This document shows positions 1 to 7,567 of a stretch of 64,000 bases of DNA, in pieces (within the stretch, counting starts at the first letter, position 1; each line of letters opens with the position of its first letter). The notes under the pieces are model-generated. The model searched no databases. It was not told the origin of the DNA and worked only from the letters and a program-made list of their open reading frames with translations. Made by a program: the position numbers and the translations under genes. This DNA is from JAJYIW01 sp963781665 (GTDB lineage Bacteria; Chloroflexota; Anaerolineae; Anaerolineales; Anaerolineaceae): the NCBI GenBank assembly GCA_963781665.1, contig CAWAGA010000002.1:1798001-1862000 (forward strand), given 5' to 3'.

Positions 1-313
1 GGCCAGCACCGGCCTGGTAGGTATCGCCCGCCGAGACGGCATCAATGGGGCTAAAGCGGTCCTACAGTATCTTGAAACCCTCCCTCCCCTTGAAACAACC
101 CCTGAGGAAACCGCCCAGGCGATCTGTGAACGTATCCGCTGCAAGGAAAAACCGGCCGTTGGCCTTTCGGACCTGGCAGTTTTGGAAGAAGTGGAACGAA
201 AAGAAGCCCAGGCGCGTGGTCTGGTAGAGTTCAAGTATGATAATAATGAAGAAATGCTGGATGCTATGAGGCTGAATACGAATGTCGAATCGCTAATATC
301 GACTGTTGAGTAA
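1..313 (+). CDS. 3'-truncated-window gene fragment, C-terminal about 103 residues, unrecognised
   Basis: An open frame runs in from the window edge (codons begin at base 2) and stops with TAA at 311-313. The visible part reads as a soluble alpha/beta C-terminus: it starts ASTGLVGIARRDG, then has a helix-rich, Glu- and Ala-rich stretch, and ends ISTVE. I see no metal-binding motif, membrane segment or repeat, and I do not recognise the family. The gene ends 6 bases before the convergent membrane-protein gene on the minus strand. Codon usage looks like that of the neighbours, so I take the frame as real. The function cannot be told without the upstream part. Confidence 0.6.
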   Translation, partial: ASTGLVGIARRDGINGAKAVLQYLETLPPLETTPEETAQAICERIRCKEKPAVGLSDLAVLEEVERKEAQARGLVEFKYDNNEEMLDAMRLNTNVESLISTVE

Positions 314-319
314 ATTAGT

Positions 320-820
320 TTATTTGTGATGGTTATAGGGTATCAATAACAAGAAACCAGCGGCGATGATGATCTCACCAATCTCGACCCCACGCGCTTG
401 CCAGGGCCCAAAATAGGGTACGACAGGAGGCACGTGGCTGCCGAAGCCAAACACATCTGCCATACCCGAGAAGACGCTGATGAGATAACCTGTCGCCACC
501 AAACGCAAACCGATGTCAGCAGCAATACTATGGGTCCCGGGCCTCCAGAGCGCCGCCAGGCTCATAAATCCCCCCAGACAAATGATTGCCAACCCGATCA
601 GGAAGACGGCAATCTGCACGAACCCCACCACCGGGCTGCGATCCAGGCCAAATAGAGACGGGCGAGCCCCTAGCAAGAAAACCAGGAACCCTATCAGGGT
701 GGCAGAAAGGCCAAAGCGAACCCGCCATTTGGGGAAAACCATCCCTTCCTGAGGTTCGGGGACAGCTTCAACCGGTTGGGCTTCAGTCTCTACCTGAATT
801 TCGGTCGGTTTTTCGCTCAT
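320..820 (-). CDS. small polytopic membrane protein of unknown function
   Basis: The 166-residue protein has an acidic, Pro/Glu-rich N-terminal tail of about 27 residues, then roughly four hydrophobic segments (near residues 36-54, 65-88, 103-122 and 146-162). The loops contain Arg and Trp, and the short C-terminal end is NHHK. It has no signal-peptide cleavage site or catalytic motif, and I do not recognise the family. The stop lies just two bases from the end of the upstream dipeptidase gene on the same strand (stop at 823), whose stop is followed almost directly by this ATG, so the two are probably co-transcribed. Confidence 0.7.
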   Translation of the reverse strand: MSEKPTEIQVETEAQPVEAVPEPQEGMVFPKWRVRFGLSATLIGFLVFLLGARPSLFGLDRSPVVGFVQIAVFLIGLAIICLGGFMSLAALWRPGTHSIAADIGLRLVATGYLISVFSGMADVFGFGSHVPPVVPYFGPWQARGVEIGEIIIAAGFLLLIPYNHHK

Positions 821-822
821 TT

Positions 823-1938
823 CTACGGCAATGTCTCTTCCAGCAATGACAGCCAGTTTTGGCCAAAGATGGCAGCAATATCAACCTGTGAATACCCTCT
901 TTGTTGCAACAAAGGAGCCAGTTTCTGCAGATCGGCTATGGTATTGATCTCGGCAGGTGTGGTTTGATAGCCAAAACCGCCATCGAAATCGCTGCCCAAG
1001 GCCGTATGGCGGGAATCTCCGGCAAGCTGGCAAATAAAATCGATCTGATCAACCACCTTTTCAATAGAAACGGACTGTTTACCTTCATTAGCCTGCCAGC
1101 CAGCTACCAGGAAGGGGTTGTGAGGGATGACACCCATCACGCCGCCACGCTCCACTAGCTTTTCGATCACCTGGTTGGATAGATGGCGGTTAGAATCAAT
1201 GCCCTTCAGCAGAGCTTTAGCATTGGCGTGGCTGGCTATGATCCGGCCCGGGTAACGGTCCAGAGCCTGGAGAGCCGCTTTTTCGTCCATGTGACTGATA
1301 TCAAGCACGAAGCCGGTATCTTGCATGGCGTCGAGCAATGCCCAACCCTCGCTGGTCATCGGTCCCGGCTCGTGGGTTCCGCCGCAGAAACGTGTCCCGG
1401 TCCAGGCAGGGCCGATGATCCGCACCCCGGCCTCCCACCAGTCATCCAACTCGCCCGGAGATCGCACCCCTTCAGCGCCTTCCATGAGGATCAAAAGGCC
1501 GACCGGGTTTTCTTTGTCTGTTTTCTCCGAGTGCTGCTCAGCCGGCAGGGGTTGACGCCAATAGGCCAACACCTGCTGCAAGCTGGCCTGGTCTGCCACC
1601 AGGCGGAATTGATCGGGGTGCCGGTCGATGAAACGATGATATTGTTCGACCTGGGCCCAGTACAGGCGGTGAGCGCTTTCGGCGTCTTCATAACAATAAG
1701 CATCCCAATTTTCAGGTGAAGCGCGCTTGGGAGCGGCGAAGAGGGTGCCAAAAACGATGGCAACATGGCCGGCCTGGTAATCCGCCCAACCCAGCAGCGT
1801 ATCTCCGTTGTGGGCGGGAGTATCGCTATCTTGCTCGAGACGACGTGTCTCAGCGGCAGGCCGGCTGTAATCGCGGCCAAAGGTGAGCATATTCCAGGCT
1901 AAATCTTCGTGTGCGTCAACGATGATAGCTTCGGGCAT
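823..1938 (-). CDS. membrane dipeptidase, peptidase family M19
   Basis: This is a 371-residue renal-dipeptidase-type zinc hydrolase, which cleaves dipeptides through a binuclear metal site in a TIM barrel. The N-terminal DAHEDLAWN corresponds to the family's HxD metal motif. ILMEGAEG supplies the bridging Glu, HANAK and DISHMD the later His residues, and GSDFDGG the C-terminal Asp motif. The length is normal for the family. I chose ATG at 1936-1938 (MPEAIIVDAHED): the longer open frame adds 14 residues (VRSLFVSPP...) that do not resemble the family. No signal peptide is visible, so it probably acts in the cytoplasm on peptides taken up during fermentation. It is followed by the small membrane protein gene at 320-820. 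Confidence 0.9.
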   Translation of the reverse strand: MPEAIIVDAHEDLAWNMLTFGRDYSRPAAETRRLEQDSDTPAHNGDTLLGWADYQAGHVAIVFGTLFAAPKRASPENWDAYCYEDAESAHRLYWAQVEQYHRFIDRHPDQFRLVADQASLQQVLAYWRQPLPAEQHSEKTDKENPVGLLILMEGAEGVRSPGELDDWWEAGVRIIGPAWTGTRFCGGTHEPGPMTSEGWALLDAMQDTGFVLDISHMDEKAALQALDRYPGRIIASHANAKALLKGIDSNRHLSNQVIEKLVERGGVMGVIPHNPFLVAGWQANEGKQSVSIEKVVDQIDFICQLAGDSRHTALGSDFDGGFGYQTTPAEINTIADLQKLAPLLQQRGYSQVDIAAIFGQNWLSLLEETLP

Positions 1939-2001
1939 GATAAAACCTATTGGGGGGGAAACAAATAAAGAGCGCACCACCCTGGGTGCGCTCTATCCTA
2001 T

Positions 2002-3429
2002 TCAGTCCTGCTTTTCACCGGCAGCCGGTTCTTTACTGGCTTGCTTTTCAGCAGCCGGCTCCTCGGCGATAGGCTCTTGCTCTTCAGCAGCCGCCTCCTC
2101 AGCGGTAGGCTCCTGCTCCTCAGCAGCCGGCTCTTCGGCGGTAGGCTCTTGCTCTTCAGCAGGCAGTTCCGCGGCAGAAACCTCTTCTTCAGCAGCCGGC
2201 TCCTCAGCGGTAGGCTCTTCTTCCTCAGGATTGGCGCCGAAATCTCCGGCCAGGCTCTGCCAGTCCATATCGGCATAAGCAGGTGAATCCACCCGGCGAA
2301 TGCTGAGGCCGATACGATGGTTATCCGGGTCGATCTTTATGATACGCAGGGTAACGACATCGCCTTCGTGCAGAACTTCCTTGGGATGCTCAATGCGTTT
2401 GTCGCTGATCTCGGAGATGTGGATCAAGCCTTCGATCTCATCCTCAAGGCGGGCAAAGGCGCCGAACTTCGTCAATCGGGTTATCTTACCTTCCACCAAC
2501 TGGCCTTCCAGCAGGTGGGCAACCTGTTCAGACCAGGGGTCATCGAGCAATTGGCGGATAGACAGGCCGATGCGTTTCTTTTCACGGTCAATCGCGATCA
2601 CTTTGACCTTGACTTCCTGGCCGACCTTGAGGACTTCACCAGGATGCTGGATGCGGTCCCATGAAATTTCAGAAAGATGCACTAACCCATCGGCACCGCT
2701 GATATTAACAAAAGCGCCGAAATCGGCCAGGCTGGTCACCCGCCCTATGCGGACTTCTCCCTCGCTGAGTTCTTCGATGACACGCTCCTTGAGGGTTTCG
2801 CGGGTCTCACTGCTAGCAGCGCGTTCTGAAAGGATAAGCCGTCGTCGGTCGCGATCTACTTCGATCACCCGTACTTCGATGGGTTCCCCTACCATTTTGC
2901 TCCATCGCTGTTCGGGTGTTTCACCGCTCAACGATGCCCGCCGTGAGAGGCTGATCTGCGAGGCTGGAACAAAACCGCGCAAACTGCCGAAAGGCACAAT
3001 CAAGCCACCTTTGTTGAAACCAATGATCGATCCTTTAAATGGCTCACTGGAATTTAGCAATTTTTCAGCATCCAACCAACTTACTTCTTCACGCGCCCGC
3101 ACATACGAGAGAACCAGGTTGCCACCCTGATCTTCAGGGTTGACTACATAGACGGGGATCTCTTTTCCTACTTCGAAGGTTGCCATATCTTCTTCGTCAA
3201 TGGCTTCCAACTCTTTCCCGGTGATAATACCTTCCGATTTGGTGCCTACACTGACCAGTATCTGACCAGGGCTGATACTGGCAATGACGCCTTCGCGGAT
3301 TTCGCCTTGTGAAGGAAAATCGATTCCGATGCCCTCCTGATCTAACAGAGTTTGCATATTGTGGTTCTCGGTCGTTTGATTATTCTCGGACTTAGCCCCC
3401 TGCCCGAGATGGGCGTTATTTTGATCCAT
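2002..3429 (-). CDS. rpsA: S1 RNA-binding domain protein (30S ribosomal protein S1-like)
   Basis: The 475-residue protein carries four S1 (OB-fold) domains, at about residues 43-112, 128-205, 221-292 and 307-378. The third and fourth are the most canonical (DFGAFV, KFGAFA, GLVHLSEIS, GLIHISEIS, KRIGLSIR, HRIGLSIR). This order is typical of the short S1 proteins of Gram-positive and Chloroflexota bacteria, which help place mRNA on the 30S subunit. The last 75 residues are a low-complexity acidic tail built from 12-residue Glu/Ala/Pro units (see the repeat entry). The start ATG at 3427-3429 sits about 12 bases after a GGAG. The gene diverges from the chelatase gene. The symbol is by homology only: a general S1-domain regulator cannot be excluded. 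Confidence 0.85.
   Translation of the reverse strand: MDQNNAHLGQGAKSENNQTTENHNMQTLLDQEGIGIDFPSQGEIREGVIASISPGQILVSVGTKSEGIITGKELEAIDEEDMATFEVGKEIPVYVVNPEDQGGNLVLSYVRAREEVSWLDAEKLLNSSEPFKGSIIGFNKGGLIVPFGSLRGFVPASQISLSRRASLSGETPEQRWSKMVGEPIEVRVIEVDRDRRRLILSERAASSETRETLKERVIEELSEGEVRIGRVTSLADFGAFVNISGADGLVHLSEISWDRIQHPGEVLKVGQEVKVKVIAIDREKKRIGLSIRQLLDDPWSEQVAHLLEGQLVEGKITRLTKFGAFARLEDEIEGLIHISEISDKRIEHPKEVLHEGDVVTLRIIKIDPDNHRIGLSIRRVDSPAYADMDWQSLAGDFGANPEEEEPTAEEPAAEEEVSAAELPAEEQEPTAEEPAAEEQEPTAEEAAAEEQEPIAEEPAAEKQASKEPAAGEKQD
2050..2157 (-). repeat. three 36-bp tandem repeats in the S1 protein tail
   Basis: Three near-identical 36-bp units encode EEQEPTAEEPAA, EEQEPTAEEAAA and EEQEPIAEEPAA. 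Degenerate copies continue upstream in the gene to about 2226. Unit length is a multiple of three, so copy-number change keeps the frame and only lengthens or shortens the acidic tail. Confidence 0.85.
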
Positions 3430-3528
3430 AAGCTTATGTACTCCGGATATGATAGATTACCAATCATTATAAGTGTGAATCAAGAAGATTGCAACCCTTA
3501 AAATAATATGTGAATCACATTAATAGTG

Positions 3529-3557
3529 TTGATTGCTTTTAATACTGGTGGTACACT
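3529..3557 (+). promoter_or_regulatory. sigma-70-type promoter of the chelatase gene, possibly leaderless
   Basis: TTGATT at 3529-3534, a 17-base spacer and TACACT at 3552-3557 form a good -35/-10 pair. The ATG of the chelatase gene is at 3564, so transcription would start on or beside the initiation codon. No ribosome-binding site precedes this ATG. Confidence 0.55.
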
Positions 3558-3563
3558 AATCGA

Positions 3564-4682
3564 ATGCCTTCTATCTATCCCTTTACAGCCATAGTCGGAC
3601 AGGAACGGATGCGCCGGGCGCTCATCCTGAACGCAGTAGATGCACGCATCGGGGGCGTTTTAATTCGTGGTGAGCGCGGAACCGCAAAATCGACTGCAGC
3701 GCGCGCCCTGGCCGCCCTTTTACCACAGGTTCGGGTCGTCAGCAACTGCCGTTTTGGTTGTGACCCAGAATCCCCGGCGACCTGGTGTACAGAATGCCGC
3801 GAACGGTCAGCTATTGACCCCCATCTCCCGGTAACCACCCGCCCGACATCCTTCATTAACTTGCCTGTCTCGGCCACCGAAGACCGGGTTGTAGGTACCC
3901 TGGATATCGAGAAGGCCATCCAGAAAGGTGAACGCCACTTTGAACCGGGCGTCCTGGCCGCGGCGAATCGCGGTTTACTCTACATCGATGAAGTCAACCT
4001 GCTCGACGACCACGTGGTCGACGTCCTCCTCGATTCGGCTGCAATGGGTATGAATATTGTCGAGCGTGAAGGCATCTCTTTCTCCCATCCGGCGCGTTTC
4101 ATCCTGGTCGGCACCATGAACCCGGAAGAAGGCGACCTGCGCCCGCAGTTATTGGACCGTTTTGCCTTATCGGTCGAGATTCGCGGCATCCAGGATGCCC
4201 GCCAGAGAGTGCTGATCATGGAACGCAACCTGGCGTTCGAAAACAATCAGGAATTTTTCCGCCAGGAATGGCTGCCAAAAGAAGAAGAGCTTTCGCGCCA
4301 GATCGAACAAGCTCGCGTCCTGGTCGACCAGGTTACTCACAGTCGGCGTAATTTACTCTCTATAGCTGAATTGAGCTCCTCTCTTAACGTCGATGGTCAT
4401 CGCGCTGACCTGGTAATTTTGAAAGCAGCCCGCGCTCAAGCTGCATTTGACGGACGCCTGGCAATCACCGACCGGGATATCGCCCTGGCGGCTGAATTGG
4501 CCCTGCCTCACCGGATCAAACGCGGTCCATTCCAGCAGGCTGAAGTCACCATGGAAGATCTGCAGGAACGCATCAGCCAGTTACAAAACCAGGATTCGGT
4601 TTCCAGCCAACGCCAGCAGGAAGCCTCAACTGAGGAAGAATCCGCTTCTCAAAAAAAAAAGAACCCTCTAATGCAGAGTTGA
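3564..4682 (+). CDS. ChlI/BchI-type AAA+ chelatase ATPase domain (front half of a ChlID-type chelatase)
   Basis: This 372-residue AAA+ ATPase is of the magnesium/cobalt-chelatase type, which drives metal insertion into a tetrapyrrole or acts as a MoxR-like assembly ATPase. The Walker A is GERGTAKST (residues 36-44), Walker B is LLYIDEVNLL (138-147) and the sensor region is GTMNPEEGDLRPQ. The cysteine set CRFGC...CTEC (62-78) is the kind found in cobalt-chelatase-like rather than classical BchI members. The frame stops at TGA 4680-4682, just after an A10 run at 4651-4660, where family members normally continue through an acidic linker into a VWA domain. That domain is the next frame (to 5639), so the two probably make one functional unit. 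No CobN/ChlH subunit is in the window. Confidence 0.85.
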   Translation: MPSIYPFTAIVGQERMRRALILNAVDARIGGVLIRGERGTAKSTAARALAALLPQVRVVSNCRFGCDPESPATWCTECRERSAIDPHLPVTTRPTSFINLPVSATEDRVVGTLDIEKAIQKGERHFEPGVLAAANRGLLYIDEVNLLDDHVVDVLLDSAAMGMNIVEREGISFSHPARFILVGTMNPEEGDLRPQLLDRFALSVEIRGIQDARQRVLIMERNLAFENNQEFFRQEWLPKEEELSRQIEQARVLVDQVTHSRRNLLSIAELSSSLNVDGHRADLVILKAARAQAAFDGRLAITDRDIALAAELALPHRIKRGPFQQAEVTMEDLQERISQLQNQDSVSSQRQQEASTEEESASQKKKNPLMQS

Positions 4683-4785
4683 GCGACGAGAATCCTCAGA
4701 GCGGCGAAATTAATGCCAGCCCGCAGAACATCTTCAACGACCAGAATGCAAATTGGTGGGACGGCGGGCAGAAAGTTAAAAGTGG
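4651..4785 (+). other. frame-transition linker between the ATPase and VWA halves (A10 slippery run)
   Basis: At A10 (4651-4660) the ATPase frame is about to end. Read one base back (-1) the frame stays open from 4658 to the TAA at 4826-4828 and gives an acidic linker (NAELSDENPQSGEINASPQ, then NIFNDQNANWWDGGQ), like the linkers of single-chain ChlID proteins. The downstream VWA frame is again the ATPase frame, and family-like sequence (VGKSFTPRRLDTPLDK) begins near 4782. A second, compensating +1 change would therefore be needed at about 4755-4785. Programmed frameshifting at chlD genes has been reported as a way to make two subunits from one gene. Two indel errors, or true mutation, are the alternatives. 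Confidence 0.6.
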
Positions 4786-5639
4786 GGAAATCATTCACAC
4801 CCCGGCGGCTCGATACGCCATTAGATAAAATCATGCGCCACAATTCCGGACGGCGCTCTCATACCCACACCGACCGTAAGCGCGGTCGCTATATCCAGGC
4901 CAGGCCTGCTAACGGCAAAGCGGATGACCTGGCCTTTGACGCCACCCTGAGAGCGGCAGCGCCTTTCCAACGCGAACGCACTATTTACCGCCAGCGGGTC
5001 GCTTTCTCCATCCGCCCGACCGATTTCCAGCGTAAAGTGCGTGTGCGCCGTTCGGCTAACATGGTCCTGTTCCTGGTAGACGCATCCTGGTCTATGGCTG
5101 TTTCCGAGCGAATGACAGCTACCAAAGGAGCGATACTGTCGCTGCTGACCGACGCATACCAGCGTCGTGACCGGGTGGGTTTGATCGTCTTTCAGAAGGA
5201 TCGCGCCACCCTGGTGCTCCCGCCGACCAATTCGGTTTACCTGGCCCAAAAAGCTCTGGCTGACATCCCGGTTGGTGGAAAAACGCCGCTTTCGGCCGGT
5301 TTGATGATGGCCCACCTGGTTTTAGGGCGCGAGCATCTGATGCATCCGGACGTGATGCCCCTGTTGATCGTATTGACCGATGGGGCGGGTAACGTCTCCC
5401 TGGGCAAGGTCCCACCCCAGCAAGAAGCCCATATGCTTGCCGATACGATCGCAGGTGACGACATCCGCAGCGTGGTCGTCAATATGGAGCACGCCGCTTT
5501 CGACCAGGGGCTCGCTCAAGCCCTGGCCGAACACCTCAAAGCTCCTTGTTATACTTTAAATGAATTGAAAGCCGAAAGCCTTTACCGCACAGTTCGCAAT
5601 GAAATCAACCAGGTTTCAAGTCCTGGCATAGCGGTGTAA
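4713..5639 (+). CDS. ChlD/BchD-type VWA domain (back half of the chelatase)
   Basis: This frame encodes the integrin-like VWA half of a ChlD-type chelatase subunit. The MIDAS motif is complete: DASWSM (DxSxS), the Thr in GGKTPLSAG and the Asp in VLTDGAGN. Upstream of it are the basic linker SGRRSHTHTDRKRGRYIQA and the conserved DLAFDATLRAAAPFQ segment. The start is uncertain. ATG 4713 has no ribosome-binding site, and its first 22 or so residues do not look like the family, so independent initiation is doubtful. It may be reached by coupled translation or frameshifting from the ATPase frame. Together the two frames span 692 codons, a normal length for single-chain ChlID. The C-terminus is complete (TAA 5637-5639). 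Confidence 0.8.
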   Translation: MPARRTSSTTRMQIGGTAGRKLKVGKSFTPRRLDTPLDKIMRHNSGRRSHTHTDRKRGRYIQARPANGKADDLAFDATLRAAAPFQRERTIYRQRVAFSIRPTDFQRKVRVRRSANMVLFLVDASWSMAVSERMTATKGAILSLLTDAYQRRDRVGLIVFQKDRATLVLPPTNSVYLAQKALADIPVGGKTPLSAGLMMAHLVLGREHLMHPDVMPLLIVLTDGAGNVSLGKVPPQQEAHMLADTIAGDDIRSVVVNMEHAAFDQGLAQALAEHLKAPCYTLNELKAESLYRTVRNEINQVSSPGIAV

Positions 5640-5725
5640 GGGCGAGGTAAGTTAAAATGTCTATGATCAGCAAATGTATATTGCCTCGCCCGTGCAGGTC
5701 AGGGCAAATATCAAGGAGAGCATAA

Positions 5726-6109
5726 ATGGCAACACCCGAAGAACGGATGCGGATTCTGAAAATGATCCAGGATGGAAAAATCACAGCCGAAGAAGGGACG
5801 CGCCTGATCCAGGCCCTGGACTTACAGAAACCTTCAACGCCTGCCGGATCACCCGCGGCAACATCCAAGGCCGCGCGTTGGTTCCACGTGCGCGTGACCG
5901 ATACGAACACCGGCAAGACCCGAGTGAACGTGCGCTTACCGGTCAGCCTGTTGAACGCCGGAATGAAAATGGGGGCCCGTTTTTCGCCCGAAGTCGAAGG
6001 GTTGGATATGAAACAATTGAACGAGTTCATTAATTCGGGTGAGGTCGGGAAGGTGGTAGACGTCGTCGACGAAAAAGACGGCGAGCACGTCGAAGTCTTC
6101 ATCGAATAA
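5726..6109 (+). CDS. SHOCT-like (YvlB/LiaX N-terminal type) domain protein
   Basis: The 127-residue soluble protein opens with a short helical domain (RMRILKMIQDGKITAEEGTR) of the kind found at the N-terminus of YvlB/LiaX-type stress proteins and called SHOCT-like. A Pro/Ala linker follows, then a beta-rich region (residues 50-127) with WFHVRVTDTNTGK and an acidic C-terminus. A good ribosome-binding site (AAGGAG, 5712-5717) lies 8 bases before the ATG. It is 86 bases downstream of the chelatase VWA frame and may share its transcript. The biochemical role is unknown. Related small proteins occur next to envelope-stress genes, but that is inference. Confidence 0.75.
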   Translation: MATPEERMRILKMIQDGKITAEEGTRLIQALDLQKPSTPAGSPAATSKAARWFHVRVTDTNTGKTRVNVRLPVSLLNAGMKMGARFSPEVEGLDMKQLNEFINSGEVGKVVDVVDEKDGEHVEVFIE

Positions 6110-6151
6110 ACATTGTTAAGTTTAGAACGAGAACAACTGCTCTTGAGATGC

Positions 6152-7567
6152 CTACTTTTCTTTTAAATAAGCATCTATCGCCCTCGCAGCCCTGCGCCCG
6201 GCTCCCATGGCCTGGATGACAGTGGCTGCCCCACTGACGACATCTCCCCCGGCCCAAATTCTATCTCGCGACGTTTTCCCACTGGCTTCATCAGCCACGA
6301 TATTGCCGCGCTTCCCCATCTCCAGGCCGGGTGTCGTTGCGGGGATCAATGGGTTAGGGCTGTTTCCAACCGCGCAAATCACAGCATCTACCGGGATGGT
6401 AAACTCCGATCCCGCCAGCGGAACCGGTTGGCGTCTTCCGGATGGGTCCGGCTCTCCTAATTCCATGCGGATACATTCGATCGCCTTGACCCAACCATTC
6501 TGGTTGCCAACATAACCCAGCGGCGCCGATAGGAACTGGAATTCAACCCCTTCCTCTTCGGCATTTTCAACTTCTTCTAACCGGGCAGGCAGCTCCGCGC
6601 GGGAACGCCGGTAAACTACTTGAACGTCTGCTCCCAGGCGCAGCGCGGTGCGGGCGCAGTCCATGGCCACGTTGCCGCCACCGATGACCGCCACCCGGTG
6701 GTGTTGTTTAACCGGTGTCTGATTGCGGGGAAAACGATACCCTTTCATCAGGTTTATGCGGGTCAGGTATTCATTGGCCGAATAAACCCCGTTCAGGTTT
6801 TCTCCGGGAATATCCATAAACCAGGGCAACCCGGCACCGGTGCCAACGAAGATCGCATCGTATTCTTCCAGCAGGCTGTCGATGGTGCGGGTCCTGCCGG
6901 CCACAAAATCGGTGACCATCTTGACCCCAAGCTGCTGCAAATAGGCAACCTCGCGCCTGACGATGGCTTTGGGCAGGCGAAACTCGGGAATACCATAAAC
7001 CAGCACGCCGCCGATCTCATGCAGGGCCTCATACACCGTGACAGCATGCCCCAATCGAATCAGGTCACCAGCGACAGTCAGGCCGGCCGGGCCACCACCC
7101 ACAACGGCTACTTTTTTTCCGGACGGGCTGGCAATATCCGGCAGCATCATGCCGGCTTCCTGGCTGGCCTCCCAATCCGCTAAAAACCGTTCGAGACGGC
7201 CAATCGCCAATTGGCCGCCTTTTTTTGCTAGCAAGCACGAGCCTTCGCATTGGGTCTCCTGTGGGCAAACCCGACCGCTGACTGCCGGTAAGCAATTTTT
7301 CTCTTTGAGCAGACGCACACCTGTCTTGTAATCCCCGACAACGATGCAGTTGATGATGGCAGGAATATCGATTTCGACCGGGCAGCCAGTCACGCAGCGT
7401 GGTTTCTTGCAGCTCAGGCAGCGGCTGGCTTCTGCGACTGCTGCTTCACTTGAATAGCCCAGGGCTACTTCAAAGAAATTATGGCGGCGCACCTCAGGAG
7501 CCTGGCGCGGCATTTCATGCCGGTCAAGGTCCAGTTTCTTTGGCCCCGAAGTGGAAGGCGTCATCAT
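6152..7567 (-). CDS. nfnB: NfnB-type large subunit (NADPH-dependent GltD-like flavoprotein)
   Basis: This 471-residue flavoprotein is homologous to the small subunit of glutamate synthase. Two cysteine clusters at the N-terminus (CLSCKKPRCVTGCP and CPQETQCEGSC) bind [4Fe-4S] centres. GGGPAGLTVAGDL binds FAD, VIGGGNVAMDCARTA binds NADPH, and the C-terminal AGGDVVSGAATVIQAMGAG completes the FAD site. No glutamate-synthase large subunit is nearby. Instead the ATG overlaps by ATGA the stop of an NfnA-like gene. That pairing identifies an electron-bifurcating NADH-dependent reduced-ferredoxin:NADP+ oxidoreductase, which supplies NADPH from NADH and ferredoxin in anaerobes. Older annotations call the pair sulfide dehydrogenase. 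Confidence 0.85.
   Translation of the reverse strand: MMTPSTSGPKKLDLDRHEMPRQAPEVRRHNFFEVALGYSSEAAVAEASRCLSCKKPRCVTGCPVEIDIPAIINCIVVGDYKTGVRLLKEKNCLPAVSGRVCPQETQCEGSCLLAKKGGQLAIGRLERFLADWEASQEAGMMLPDIASPSGKKVAVVGGGPAGLTVAGDLIRLGHAVTVYEALHEIGGVLVYGIPEFRLPKAIVRREVAYLQQLGVKMVTDFVAGRTRTIDSLLEEYDAIFVGTGAGLPWFMDIPGENLNGVYSANEYLTRINLMKGYRFPRNQTPVKQHHRVAVIGGGNVAMDCARTALRLGADVQVVYRRSRAELPARLEEVENAEEEGVEFQFLSAPLGYVGNQNGWVKAIECIRMELGEPDPSGRRQPVPLAGSEFTIPVDAVICAVGNSPNPLIPATTPGLEMGKRGNIVADEASGKTSRDRIWAGGDVVSGAATVIQAMGAGRRAARAIDAYLKEK

Noticed and set aside
2300..3130. 276-codon plus-strand frame opposite the S1 protein
   Set aside because: Low-complexity Ser/Arg translation antisense to well-defined S1 domains.
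6152..7567. Glutamate synthase small subunit (GltD)
   Set aside because: Same fold, but no large subunit nearby and ATGA coupling to an NfnA-type gene makes NfnB the better call.
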